Shown: positions 1 through 6,605, counted from the first letter of the stretch. The stretch is 7,204 bases of DNA from Cyanobacteria bacterium UBA8156 (GCA_003456125.1 DMPD01000333.1:1-7204), one strand, 5' to 3'. Program-made: numbers and translations. The notes: generated by a model from the sequence alone, not told the origin.

Positions 1-1083
<1,083 letters not shown>

Positions 1084-1090
1084 ACGGCGT

Positions 1091-1148
1091 CCCTACCTTG
1101 CATTTTCTGGTTGTATTTCCTGCAATCTGTTGTAGGGTGAGAATGCAA
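1091..1148. repeat. Two interleaved inverted-repeat pairs (possible pseudoknot topology)
   Basis: CCCTAC (1091-1096) is complementary to GTAGGG (1132-1137), and TTGCATT (1098-1104) is complementary to AATGCAA (1142-1148). Both pairs match perfectly. Their order is A-B-A'-B', so both helices could form together only as a pseudoknot; otherwise they are alternatives. TGCAA at 1121-1125 could compete for the second helix. Pairing is read directly; function is unknown. Confidence 0.4.
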
Positions 1149-1182
1149 AAAGGAATGAAAAACTCAGTCCCAAACCTTCGCT

Positions 1183-1220
1183 TTGAGACAGTTGGAGCTG
1201 TGCCGTAGCTCCCGTCTCAA
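1183..1220. repeat. Two-part hairpin between ligA and the glycosyltransferase
   Basis: The outer stem TTGAGAC (1183-1189) pairs with GTCTCAA (1214-1220). The inner stem GGAGCT (1194-1199) pairs with AGCTCC (1207-1212). They are separated by an asymmetric internal loop (AGTT against C) and capped by a 7-nt loop. Thirteen perfect base pairs make the fold credible. No T-tract follows (next bases GCTTGCCC), so it does not look like a standard intrinsic terminator. It could still limit ligA read-through or lie in the leader of the next gene. Confidence 0.5.
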
Positions 1221-1235
1221 GCTTGCCCAGACCCC

Positions 1236-1269
1236 CTAGCCTTTGCACAACACTAGCCTTTGCACAACA
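1236..1269. repeat. Perfect 17-bp tandem direct repeat (two copies)
   Basis: The unit CTAGCCTTTGCACAACA occurs at 1236-1252 and again, identical and adjacent, at 1253-1269. It ends 13 bp before the annotated ATG of the glycosyltransferase. It may be an iterated regulatory site or a recent slippage duplication in the leader; the sequence does not decide. Confidence 0.8.
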
Positions 1270-1282
1270 CGGATGAGCGCCA

Positions 1283-2578
1283 ATGACCCCGAAGATGGTT
1301 GCCGCGGTTGACCTAAATCCGCATCCGAGGGTAGATACCGCCCAACCGGTAGCCTCTATTTGGCAGATGTCTCCCTCTCTGGCGATTGTGACGCAGTTTT
1401 ATCCGCCGGACTTTGCGGCAACGGGGCAGTTTATTGCGGAATTGGCGGAGGAATTGGCAGCTCGGTCGGTGCCCGTGCGGGTGTTTACGGGGCAGCCGGG
1501 CTATGCCTATACCCAGACCAATGCCCCCCGGGAAGAAATCCAGAGTGGGGTTTTGATTCAACGCACAGCCAGTGCCCAGTATGTCCCCCAGCGCATTCGG
1601 GGAAAACTCATCAACGGTCTGATTTACAGTTTGCGCTGCGCGATTAAGTTGCGCCGACCACCGGTGCGCGGTGCCCATACCCTGTACACCTCCGCGCCGC
1701 CTTTTTTGCCGGTGGTGGGCTGGTTCTACCACAAAGTGTTGGGTCACCCCTATAGCTGTATCGTTTATGACATTTACCCTGATGTGGCGGTACGACTGGG
1801 GGTCGTTGGGGCCCGTCACCCGTTGACCCGGCTCTGGGATTTTTTCAATGCACGGGTGTGGCGACGGGCTAGCGCCATCGTGGTGCTGAGCGAACCCATG
1901 CGCCGCTTGGTGTGCCAAAAACACCCCGACCTGGCCGCCAAAGTATTTGTCGTCCCCAGTTGGGCAAACCCTGATGCCATTCGACCGTTGCCGAAGTCCC
2001 AAAATTGGTTTGCCCAGAAACACCATCTCGATCGCCGGTTTACGGTGTTGTACTCGGGAAACTTGGGCCGTTGCCACGACGCGGAAACCCTGGCGGCGGC
2101 GATTGGTCTGCTGGCAGATGCGAACATGCAATTTGTGTTTGTGGGTAATGGTGCGGGCTATCAAGCTTTGCAAAAGGCGTCGGCGAATTGTCCCCATGTG
2201 CTGTTTTTGCCCTATCAGGCCCCGGAAGTGCTGCCCTATTCCCTCACCGCCTGTGATGTGTCGGTGGTGAGCCTCTGCTACAACATGGGGGATGTGGTGG
2301 CTCCGTCTAAGTTTTACGGCATGTTGGCGGCCGGCCGACCCGTGGTAGCCATCTGCCGCGACGATTGCTACCTCAAACCGTTGCTCGAAGAAAACCAATG
2401 CGGTCGCGCTTTTGCCAATGGCGATGCGGCCGGTCTGGCGGCGTTCCTGCGATCGCTCCAGGCCGACCCGGCCCTAGCCGAAGCCATGGGGCAGCGGGCA
2501 CTGCAACTCCTGCTCGATCGGTTTACCCTGCAGCACGCGGCTCAGGGCTATTTGCAGGCCCTGGGCTTGGCCCGGTAG
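1283..2578 (+). CDS. Glycosyltransferase family 4 (GT-B fold, WcaI/WbuB-like)
   Basis: Likely transfers a sugar from a nucleotide-sugar donor to a lipid-linked or polysaccharide acceptor at the cytoplasmic face of the membrane; donor and acceptor cannot be read off. The 431-aa protein shows an N-terminal Rossmann half starting at residues 31-50 (SLAIVTQFYPPDFAATGQF). The mid-region has YTSAPPF (135-141) and VYDIYPDVAV (161-170). The donor-binding half has LYSGNLGRCHD (256-266), FVGNGAGYQAL (286-296), LPYQAPEVLPYS (309-320) and APSKFYGMLAAGRPVVA (340-356), typical of WcaI-like GT4 enzymes. I see no obvious transmembrane segment. The start is uncertain. ATG 1283 has only a weak GAG upstream, and the family core begins just after a second in-frame ATG at 1367, so the first 28 residues may be untranslated or an extension. 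The last 56 bp overlap the opposite-strand ctpA-like gene. It carries one HIP1 site, against six in ligA. Confidence 0.9.
   Translation: MTPKMVAAVDLNPHPRVDTAQPVASIWQMSPSLAIVTQFYPPDFAATGQFIAELAEELAARSVPVRVFTGQPGYAYTQTNAPREEIQSGVLIQRTASAQYVPQRIRGKLINGLIYSLRCAIKLRRPPVRGAHTLYTSAPPFLPVVGWFYHKVLGHPYSCIVYDIYPDVAVRLGVVGARHPLTRLWDFFNARVWRRASAIVVLSEPMRRLVCQKHPDLAAKVFVVPSWANPDAIRPLPKSQNWFAQKHHLDRRFTVLYSGNLGRCHDAETLAAAIGLLADANMQFVFVGNGAGYQALQKASANCPHVLFLPYQAPEVLPYSLTACDVSVVSLCYNMGDVVAPSKFYGMLAAGRPVVAICRDDCYLKPLLEENQCGRAFANGDAAGLAAFLRSLQADPALAEAMGQRALQLLLDRFTLQHAAQGYLQALGLAR
2523..2578. other. Overlap of two convergent coding 3' ends
   Basis: The plus-strand glycosyltransferase stops with TAG at 2576-2578 and the minus-strand protease stops with TAA at 2525-2523, so 56 bp encode both C-termini on opposite strands. 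CCCTGG (2559-2564) and CCAGGG (2581-2586) form a 6-bp stem across this end. I see no T-rich tail on either side, so no separate intrinsic terminator is evident. Confidence 0.85.
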
Positions 2579-3890
2579 AGCCAGGGGCGGCAGCGATGCG
2601 CTGGGTCAGCCATTCGGCGGCCACACGGTACTGTTCGTCGAGATTGGTGCCCGCTTCCTGACGGCTGAGGGGATTGAGCAAGGGGACTTCGCGATCGGGA
2701 GCAATGCCAATTTTGTTGATGTCTCGATGGTTGGGGGTTTCGTAGCGGCCAATGGTGACGGCCAGCCCCGATTGGTCTTCGAGGGTAAACAAAGATTGGA
2801 TCAACCCTTTGCCGTAGGTGCGGGTGCCCACCAACACGGCCCGGCCGCTGTCCTGCAAAGCGCCCGACACCACTTCGCTGGCACTGGCAGAGCCGCCGTT
2901 GACCAACACCGCCAACGGTTTTGGGGTGAGGGCTTGCCCCGTCGCCTGATAGGTATCGGCAATGCCCTGACGATCGACGGTGTAGACGATGGGCCCTTCT
3001 GGAATCCACAGCCGTGCGATTTCAACGGCCGCCGCCAGCAACCCCCCCGGATTTCCCCGCAAATCCAAGACGTAGGCTTCCGCACCGGCGGCTTCTTGCT
3101 CCCGAATCGCTTTGGCGACTTCGGCGGCGGCGTTGCCGTTGAATTGGCTCAACCGGATGTAGCCAATGGTGTGGCCGTTGTCTTGATTCAGATGGGTCAC
3201 CACGGGATTGACTCGAATGGTGTCCCGGATCAATTCCACCTCAAAGCGATCGCCCTCGGGGTTGCCACCAATTTCTTCTTTCCCTTCGAACAGGTTGGTG
3301 CGATCGAAAGCCGGCAATTTCCCCTGGCGATTCCGCACCACGGTGAGGCGCACCTTGGAGCCAATCTCCCCCCGCATTTTCTCGGCGCATTCGTCCAGGG
3401 TGAGGCCCGTAGTGGGCACCCCATCAATCGCCACAATCCGATCCAAAGGCTGCAACTGGGCTTTTTCGGCGGGGGAACCTTCAATGGGCGATACCACCAC
3501 CAGGGTGGCGGTGTCCGGATCGACGGCAATTTGCAAGCCCACGCCCGTTAAGCTGCCGGCCGTGCTGGTGGTCATGGTGGCAAAGCGGTCTGGGGGCAAA
3601 AACCGGGTGTAAGGGTCGTCCAGGGAGGCCAGCAACTCTTCGATCGCCCGGTAGGTGTCTTCCCGATTCTCGAAATTCCGACTGTTAAATTTTTTGCGGA
3701 CTTTGTACCAGTTTTGGTGATTGAAGTCGGGATCGAGGTAGGCCCGGTTAACGATTTGCCAAACGTGGTTGAAAAACTGCTGCTCCGCCAGGCGATCGCT
3801 GGGGGTGGCGGCCCCCCAAGCCGGCCCGGCCAAACCCAGCATCAATCCCAAGACAATCCAAAACCGTGCGAAACCTTGCCAAACCCTCAT
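2523..3890 (-). CDS. ctpA: C-terminal processing peptidase, S41 family, exported (CtpA-like)
   Basis: Serine protease that trims or degrades proteins from their C-terminus. In cyanobacteria CtpA matures the photosystem II D1 precursor on the lumenal/periplasmic side. From ATG 3890 the protein has 455 residues. A signal peptide (basic residues 2 and 9, hydrophobic 11-22, likely cleavage after AWG or AWGA near 26-27) supports this start. ATG 3920 in the same frame adds ten residues and is a weaker choice. A PDZ domain (LTGVGLQI, 114-121; AIDGVPTTGLTL, 154-165) precedes the protease core (LDLRGNPGG, 275-283). The expected catalytic residues are Ser336 in GGSASASE and Lys361 in TYGKG, 25 apart as in the family, with Gln365 nearby. 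Two oddities are a roughly 20-residue polar insertion at about 190-214 and a Pro/Ala/Gly/Ser-rich tail (434-455) encoded largely in the overlap with the glycosyltransferase. Assignment to CtpA rather than CtpB or CtpC rests on the FNHQNW and NREDTY signatures and is less sure than the family. Confidence 0.92.
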   Translation of the reverse strand: MRVWQGFARFWIVLGLMLGLAGPAWGAATPSDRLAEQQFFNHVWQIVNRAYLDPDFNHQNWYKVRKKFNSRNFENREDTYRAIEELLASLDDPYTRFLPPDRFATMTTSTAGSLTGVGLQIAVDPDTATLVVVSPIEGSPAEKAQLQPLDRIVAIDGVPTTGLTLDECAEKMRGEIGSKVRLTVVRNRQGKLPAFDRTNLFEGKEEIGGNPEGDRFEVELIRDTIRVNPVVTHLNQDNGHTIGYIRLSQFNGNAAAEVAKAIREQEAAGAEAYVLDLRGNPGGLLAAAVEIARLWIPEGPIVYTVDRQGIADTYQATGQALTPKPLAVLVNGGSASASEVVSGALQDSGRAVLVGTRTYGKGLIQSLFTLEDQSGLAVTIGRYETPNHRDINKIGIAPDREVPLLNPLSRQEAGTNLDEQYRVAAEWLTQRIAAAPGSTGPSPGPANSPEPRAAG

Positions 3891-3942
3891 GCCGTTTTTC
3901 AACCCACAGACCAGGCCCATGCTAGCAAGTTTGCGGGGGTCT

Positions 3943-5067
3943 CTACCCCAGCAAAATTTCCCGGAGGGCGGCCGCCACCGCCACCACATCGCCATCGGTG
4001 AGTTCGGGAAACATGGGCAACGCCAAAACTTCCTGGGCCAGGGCTTCCGCCACCGGGAAACCCCCTGGTGCCAAGCCCAAATCGGTACAGGCTGCCTGGA
4101 AATGCACCGGCAACGGGTAGTACACAATCGTGCGGATGCCCTGCTCTTGCAAAGCGGTTTGGACGGCATCCCGGCGATCGCCCAAAATGCGCACCACATA
4201 CTGATTCCAGGTGTGGCCAACCCCATCGGCGGGCACCACCAAGCCAGGAATATCGGCCAGCAAAGCGGTGTACCGACGGGCGATCGCCTGCCGTTGGGCA
4301 ATCCAGGTATCGAGGTGGGGCAGCTTGATCCGCAGAATGGCCGCCTGCAGGGCATCCAACCGCGAGTTGTAGCCGACGGCCGTGTGGTAGTACCGCCGGG
4401 GACTGCCGTGTTCCCGCAATTCCCGCACCCGTTGGGCCAAATCGGCATCGGTCGTGGTGATCAAACCGCCGTCGCCGCAGGCCCCTAGGTTCTTGGTGGG
4501 GTAAAAACTAAAACAGCCAAAGTGGGGGCCGCTGCCTACTTTTTGCAAATTGTGTGGATACAACGCCCCAGTGGCCTGGGCGCAGTCCTCAATCACAAAC
4601 AGACCGTACTTGTCGGCGATCGCCCCGACGGCATCCATCGCTGCCGAGCGCCCAAACAGGTGCACCGGCAGGATGGCTTTGGTACGGGGGGTCACGGCTG
4701 CCGCCACCGCCGCCGGGTTCAGGTTGAACGTGTGGGGCTCCACATCCACCAGCACCGGCTGGGCCCCCACCAAGTAAACCGCTTCGACCGTGGCAAAAAA
4801 GGTAAACGGCACCGTGATCACTTCGTCGCCGGGGCCAATGCCCAGGGCCCGCAAAGCCAGCACCAGCGCATCGGTACCCGAATGACAGGCGATCGCCTGG
4901 GCACTGCCGTTGTAGGCGGCGAACTCCTGCTCAAAGGCTTGCACTTGGGCACCGCCAATGTACTGACCCGAGGCCAACACCTCCCGCACTGCGGCCTCGA
5001 TGGCGGGGGCAAGGGCCGCATACTGCACGGTGTTGTTGAAAGGGGGAATAGGACGAAAAGCCAGCAT
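3943..5067 (-). CDS. DegT/DnrJ/EryC1/StrS-family PLP-dependent sugar aminotransferase
   Basis: Predicted to transaminate a nucleotide-linked keto-sugar, giving an amino sugar for a surface glycan; glutamate is the usual amino donor in the family. The 374 residues are normal length. Visible motifs are SGQYIGG (33-39), HSGTDAL (62-68, phosphate-binding region), VPFTFFAT (86-93) and VIEDCAQATGA (158-168, with Asp161 contacting the pyridine nitrogen). FSFYPTKNLGACGDGG (186-201) carries the PLP-binding Lys192, and GYNSRLDALQAAIL (232-245) follows. This pattern is closest to the WbpE/WlbC-type branch, but the substrate is inferred only loosely. ATG 5067 has a good ribosome-binding site. It lies 39 nt downstream of the cupin gene and 52 nt upstream of the protease, so co-transcription is likely. 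A neighbouring sugar-phosphate cupin and a glycosyltransferase support a polysaccharide role. It contains four HIP1 sites. Confidence 0.94.
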   Translation of the reverse strand: MLAFRPIPPFNNTVQYAALAPAIEAAVREVLASGQYIGGAQVQAFEQEFAAYNGSAQAIACHSGTDALVLALRALGIGPGDEVITVPFTFFATVEAVYLVGAQPVLVDVEPHTFNLNPAAVAAAVTPRTKAILPVHLFGRSAAMDAVGAIADKYGLFVIEDCAQATGALYPHNLQKVGSGPHFGCFSFYPTKNLGACGDGGLITTTDADLAQRVRELREHGSPRRYYHTAVGYNSRLDALQAAILRIKLPHLDTWIAQRQAIARRYTALLADIPGLVVPADGVGHTWNQYVVRILGDRRDAVQTALQEQGIRTIVYYPLPVHFQAACTDLGLAPGGFPVAEALAQEVLALPMFPELTDGDVVAVAAALREILLG

Positions 5068-5071
5068 GAAA

Positions 5072-5075
5072 CCTC
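5072..5075 (-). promoter_or_regulatory. Ribosome-binding site of the sugar aminotransferase
   Basis: GAGG (read on the minus strand) lies four bases before ATG 5067, which supports that start. Confidence 0.7.
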
Positions 5076-5106
5076 GAAAAATGCTGCAAGCCGTGGCTAG
5101 TCTATT

Positions 5107-5652
5107 TTAGCGCCCGTTTTCGAGGGGATTGGCCCGCGCATAATCGTCCTGAAACCGAATGATGTCGTCTTCCCCGAGATACTCCCCGTTCTGAACTTCA
5201 ATGATAATCAGAGGAATGGTCCCCGGATTGCCCAGGCGATGGGGCGTACACCGCGGGACATAGGTGGATTCGTTGCTGCCGATGAGGATCTCGCGATCGC
5301 CACAGGTGACCTTGGCTGTGCCCGATACCACAATCCAGTGCTCGCTGCGGTGGTGGTGCATCTGCAAACTCAGCCGATGGTTGGGCATCACCTCGATGCG
5401 CTTAATTTTGTACCCTTTGCCCTCCTCCAACACCGTGAAGGAACCCCAGGGCCGACGTACGGTCGCATGATGATGCGGGGCCAGACTCAGAGGATCGGGT
5501 AAGCCCCCCCCCACCTCATGCCCCATTACCTGGTGCGTGGCCTGATGCGTGGACTGGTGCGTGGCCTGATGAGTAGCCTGATGGGTTGGGGGATGGGTTA
5601 AGCTCAAGCCCTCAGCGACCGCTTCTTCCAACATTTTCCCATTTCCAAGCAT
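5107..5652 (-). CDS. Mannose-6-phosphate isomerase-type cupin with repeat-bearing N-terminal extension
   Basis: The core (about residues 65-175) matches the cupin module found at the C-terminus of type II phosphomannose isomerase/GDP-mannose pyrophosphorylases and as a stand-alone small protein in cyanobacteria. The inferred role is sugar-phosphate isomerisation feeding GDP-mannose, but stand-alone activity is not certain. Visible motifs are RRPWGSFTVLEEGKGYKIKRI (start 66), LQMHHHRSEHW (96-106, His and Glu metal ligands), CTPHRLGNPG (135-144, second-motif His138) and VQNGEYLGEDDIIR (153-166). The protein is 181 aa, whereas stand-alone relatives are usually about 120-130. The extra N-terminus holds five Thr-His-Gln units (23-41) and a G9-encoded Gly run (48-50). 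ATG 5652 is chosen because a clear GAGGA site precedes it, so the repeat should be translated. It starts 9 nt after the dipeptidase stop and ends in TAA 39 nt before the aminotransferase. Confidence 0.88.
   Translation of the reverse strand: MLGNGKMLEEAVAEGLSLTHPPTHQATHQATHQSTHQATHQVMGHEVGGGLPDPLSLAPHHHATVRRPWGSFTVLEEGKGYKIKRIEVMPNHRLSLQMHHHRSEHWIVVSGTAKVTCGDREILIGSNESTYVPRCTPHRLGNPGTIPLIIIEVQNGEYLGEDDIIRFQDDYARANPLENGR
5504..5512 (-). repeat. G9 homopolymer inside the cupin coding sequence
   Basis: Nine consecutive C on the plus strand read as nine G in the cupin gene, coding part of Val-Gly-Gly-Gly just upstream of the conserved domain. A one-base change would shift the frame before the cupin fold, and I see no convincing downstream restart. 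Confidence 0.9.
5530..5598 (-). repeat. 12-bp tandem coding repeat (about five units) giving Thr-His-Gln-Ala/Ser
   Basis: Read on the plus strand, units begin CTG at 5530, 5542, 5554, 5566 and 5578. The first three are near identical (CTGGTGCGTGGC, then CTGATGCGTGGA, then CTGGTGCGTGGC) and the last two diverge. A degenerate sixth part reaches 5598. The alternation of GTG and ATG suggests a 24-bp duplication. Because the unit is a multiple of three, copy-number change keeps the cupin frame. Confidence 0.9.
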
Positions 5653-5658
5653 GGATCG

Positions 5659-5663
5659 TCCTC
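5659..5663 (-). promoter_or_regulatory. Ribosome-binding site that fixes the cupin start
   Basis: GAGGA on the minus strand lies six bases before ATG 5652 and overlaps the stop codon of the upstream dipeptidase (TGAGGA). It decides for the long cupin form that includes the Thr-His-Gln repeat. Confidence 0.75.
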
Positions 5664-6351
5664 AGCATAGCAGGTCGGCCCGTCCGTACACCGCCGCCGT
5701 GGCCCCTTGGCAATGGGCCCACAGGCGATCGCCCCAGGCAAAATGCCACCACTCGTTGGGATGCCGCACAAACCCGGCGGTTTCCATCACGGTATAGAGC
5801 CACTGCCGTCGCTCGTGGTACATCTGGGACAAGGAATCATGGCGATCGGCATAAAAATCGGGGAAAGAGCGGGGGGATATTTCATCCAAACTCCCGCCCA
5901 TATCCACCACGGCCCCGGTGGGGTCTTGCAAGGTGACATCCACGGCGGCGCCGGTGCTGTGGGGCGGCGCGTACGCTGGATCGGGCAGGGCCCAAAACTG
6001 GGACACTTGGGCTTGCACCGCGGCCCGTTGCGCCTCTCCCAAATCCGACCAAGGGGTGCCCTGCATCGCCGCCACCTGCTGGCAAGCATAGTCCACCATA
6101 AAGGACTGCACTGCCAACGGTCGATAGGCATCGTAGACCCGCAGGCACCACCCCGGATGGGCTTGGGACAATGCCTGCTGGGCCACCGCCAACCGTTCGG
6201 CCACCCCCTGCCGCAGGTACCAGGGGGAGCGATCGCCGTAGGGAGCCCCCAACACCTGGTAGGGGTGGGGTTCCCAGCGTTCCACCATGGCCGGCAACGG
6301 TACCAACGGCTCCCCGCACTCCACCGTGGGGATGTCGTCCCAAGGTCTCAC
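5662..6351 (-). CDS. VanX-like D-alanyl-D-alanine dipeptidase (peptidase M15D)
   Basis: A zinc dipeptidase expected to hydrolyse D-Ala-D-Ala or a similar cell-wall dipeptide in the cytoplasm. With GTG 6351 as start it has 229 residues, against about 200 for enterococcal VanX, with no signal peptide. Visible signatures are VYDAYRPL (72-79, Arg77 matching the VanX active-site Arg), PPHSTGAAVDVTL (129-141, zinc ligands His131 and Asp138), DMGGSLDEIS (150-159) and NEWWHFAWGD (199-208, base Glu200 and zinc ligand His203). All key residues are present. The GTG start overlaps the stop of the 36-aa gene as GTGA, typical of translational coupling. A TTG at 6378 would give 238 aa but overlaps that gene further. 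No vanH- or vanA-like genes are nearby, so peptidoglycan turnover or recycling is more likely than glycopeptide resistance. Confidence 0.9.
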   Translation of the reverse strand: MRPWDDIPTVECGEPLVPLPAMVERWEPHPYQVLGAPYGDRSPWYLRQGVAERLAVAQQALSQAHPGWCLRVYDAYRPLAVQSFMVDYACQQVAAMQGTPWSDLGEAQRAAVQAQVSQFWALPDPAYAPPHSTGAAVDVTLQDPTGAVVDMGGSLDEISPRSFPDFYADRHDSLSQMYHERRQWLYTVMETAGFVRHPNEWWHFAWGDRLWAHCQGATAAVYGRADLLC

Positions 6352-6458
6352 AAGTAGGCGACTCCCAACCCCCACCAAATCAACAAGCCAATGGTGCCCA
6401 ACACCAACACCCCCGACAAGGCAATCGCCACCGGGCGATCGGCATAGTCAAATTTCAT
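6348..6458 (-). CDS. Unrecognised 36-aa single-pass membrane protein
   Basis: An ATG-to-TGA reading frame of 37 codons. The N-terminus is short and polar (MKFDYADRP, residues 1-9). It is followed by one long hydrophobic segment (about 10-36) rich in Val, Leu, Ile and Gly, with a Trp28-Trp29 pair and a C-terminal Ala-Tyr-Leu. That is enough for a single transmembrane helix. Charges (Lys2, Asp4, Asp7, Arg8) are all before the helix. I do not recognise it as any of the small photosystem, cytochrome b6f or NDH-1 subunits I can recall. Support for it being real is the precise GTGA overlap of its stop with the start of the dipeptidase, codon use like its neighbours, and a non-coding gap upstream. 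I see no clear Shine-Dalgarno sequence. It may assist a membrane complex or mainly couple translation of the next gene. Confidence 0.65.
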   Translation of the reverse strand: MKFDYADRPVAIALSGVLVLGTIGLLIWWGLGVAYL

Positions 6459-6523
6459 GATGCCACGGTTAAAGTCTGACACTGGTTTTCCCTCTCCACA
6501 ACATCCGGTTTACCCCTGTCTCA

Positions 6524-6542
6524 ACTTATGCAACAGATAAGT
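6524..6542. promoter_or_regulatory. 19-bp operator-like palindrome upstream of the five-gene run
   Basis: ACTTAT (6524-6529) and ATAAGT (6537-6542) are perfect inverted repeats around a 7-bp centre, 66 bp upstream of the 36-aa gene and in the gap after the phosphatase. Size and placement suit a dimeric transcription factor site near a promoter. I can match it to no known regulator and could not fix a -35/-10 pair. Confidence 0.35.
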
Positions 6543-6605
6543 ACAGACTATTGCATCTAGCTTACCCACAACCGTCCCCGCCACCACCCCACAAATGACA
6601 GGAAA

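Larger units (their letters stand above)
1084..1282. other. Structured intergenic region between ligA and the glycosyltransferase gene
   Basis: This 199-bp gap is visibly more AT-rich at its left end than the genes around it. It holds, in order, two interleaved inverted-repeat pairs (1091-1148), an AT-rich stretch (about 1142-1172), a 38-nt two-part hairpin (1183-1220) and a 17-bp tandem duplication (1236-1269). I found no confident sigma-70 promoter. TTGCAT at 1098-1103, 17 bases before TGCAAT at 1121-1126, is the best weak pair. I see no ORF of note here. Confidence 0.6.

Noticed and set aside
1183..1220. Intrinsic terminator of ligA.
   Set aside because: The hairpin is good, but the required T-tract is absent on the plus strand, so I list it as a hairpin of unknown role.
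1313..2398. Long minus-strand open frame (361 codons) antisense to the glycosyltransferase.
   Set aside because: Its residues are Arg/His/Gln-rich with no recognisable fold, while the plus strand has clear GT4 motifs throughout. It is a shadow frame.
2727..3551. Plus-strand open frame (274 codons) antisense to the protease.
   Set aside because: The opposite strand carries all S41 and PDZ motifs. This frame shows only composition-driven residues.
3921..4448. In-frame upstream extension of the protease reading frame, open to 4448 on the minus strand.
   Set aside because: It overlaps the aminotransferase gene on the same strand in another frame, lacks any domain, and would put the obvious signal peptide in the middle of a protein. 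Open frames of this length are common at this GC content.
3769..4488. Plus-strand open frame (239 codons) antisense to the aminotransferase and the start of the protease.
   Set aside because: It spans two real genes and their spacer on the opposite strand and has no motif of its own.
5530..5598. CRISPR-like array.
   Set aside because: Units are 12 bp with no spacers and lie in frame inside a coding sequence, so this is a tandem coding repeat.
5662..6351. Glycopeptide (vancomycin) resistance determinant.
   Set aside because: Only the VanX-like dipeptidase is present. No D-lactate dehydrogenase, depsipeptide ligase or VanRS-type regulators are nearby, and such dipeptidases occur in many bacteria without resistance.
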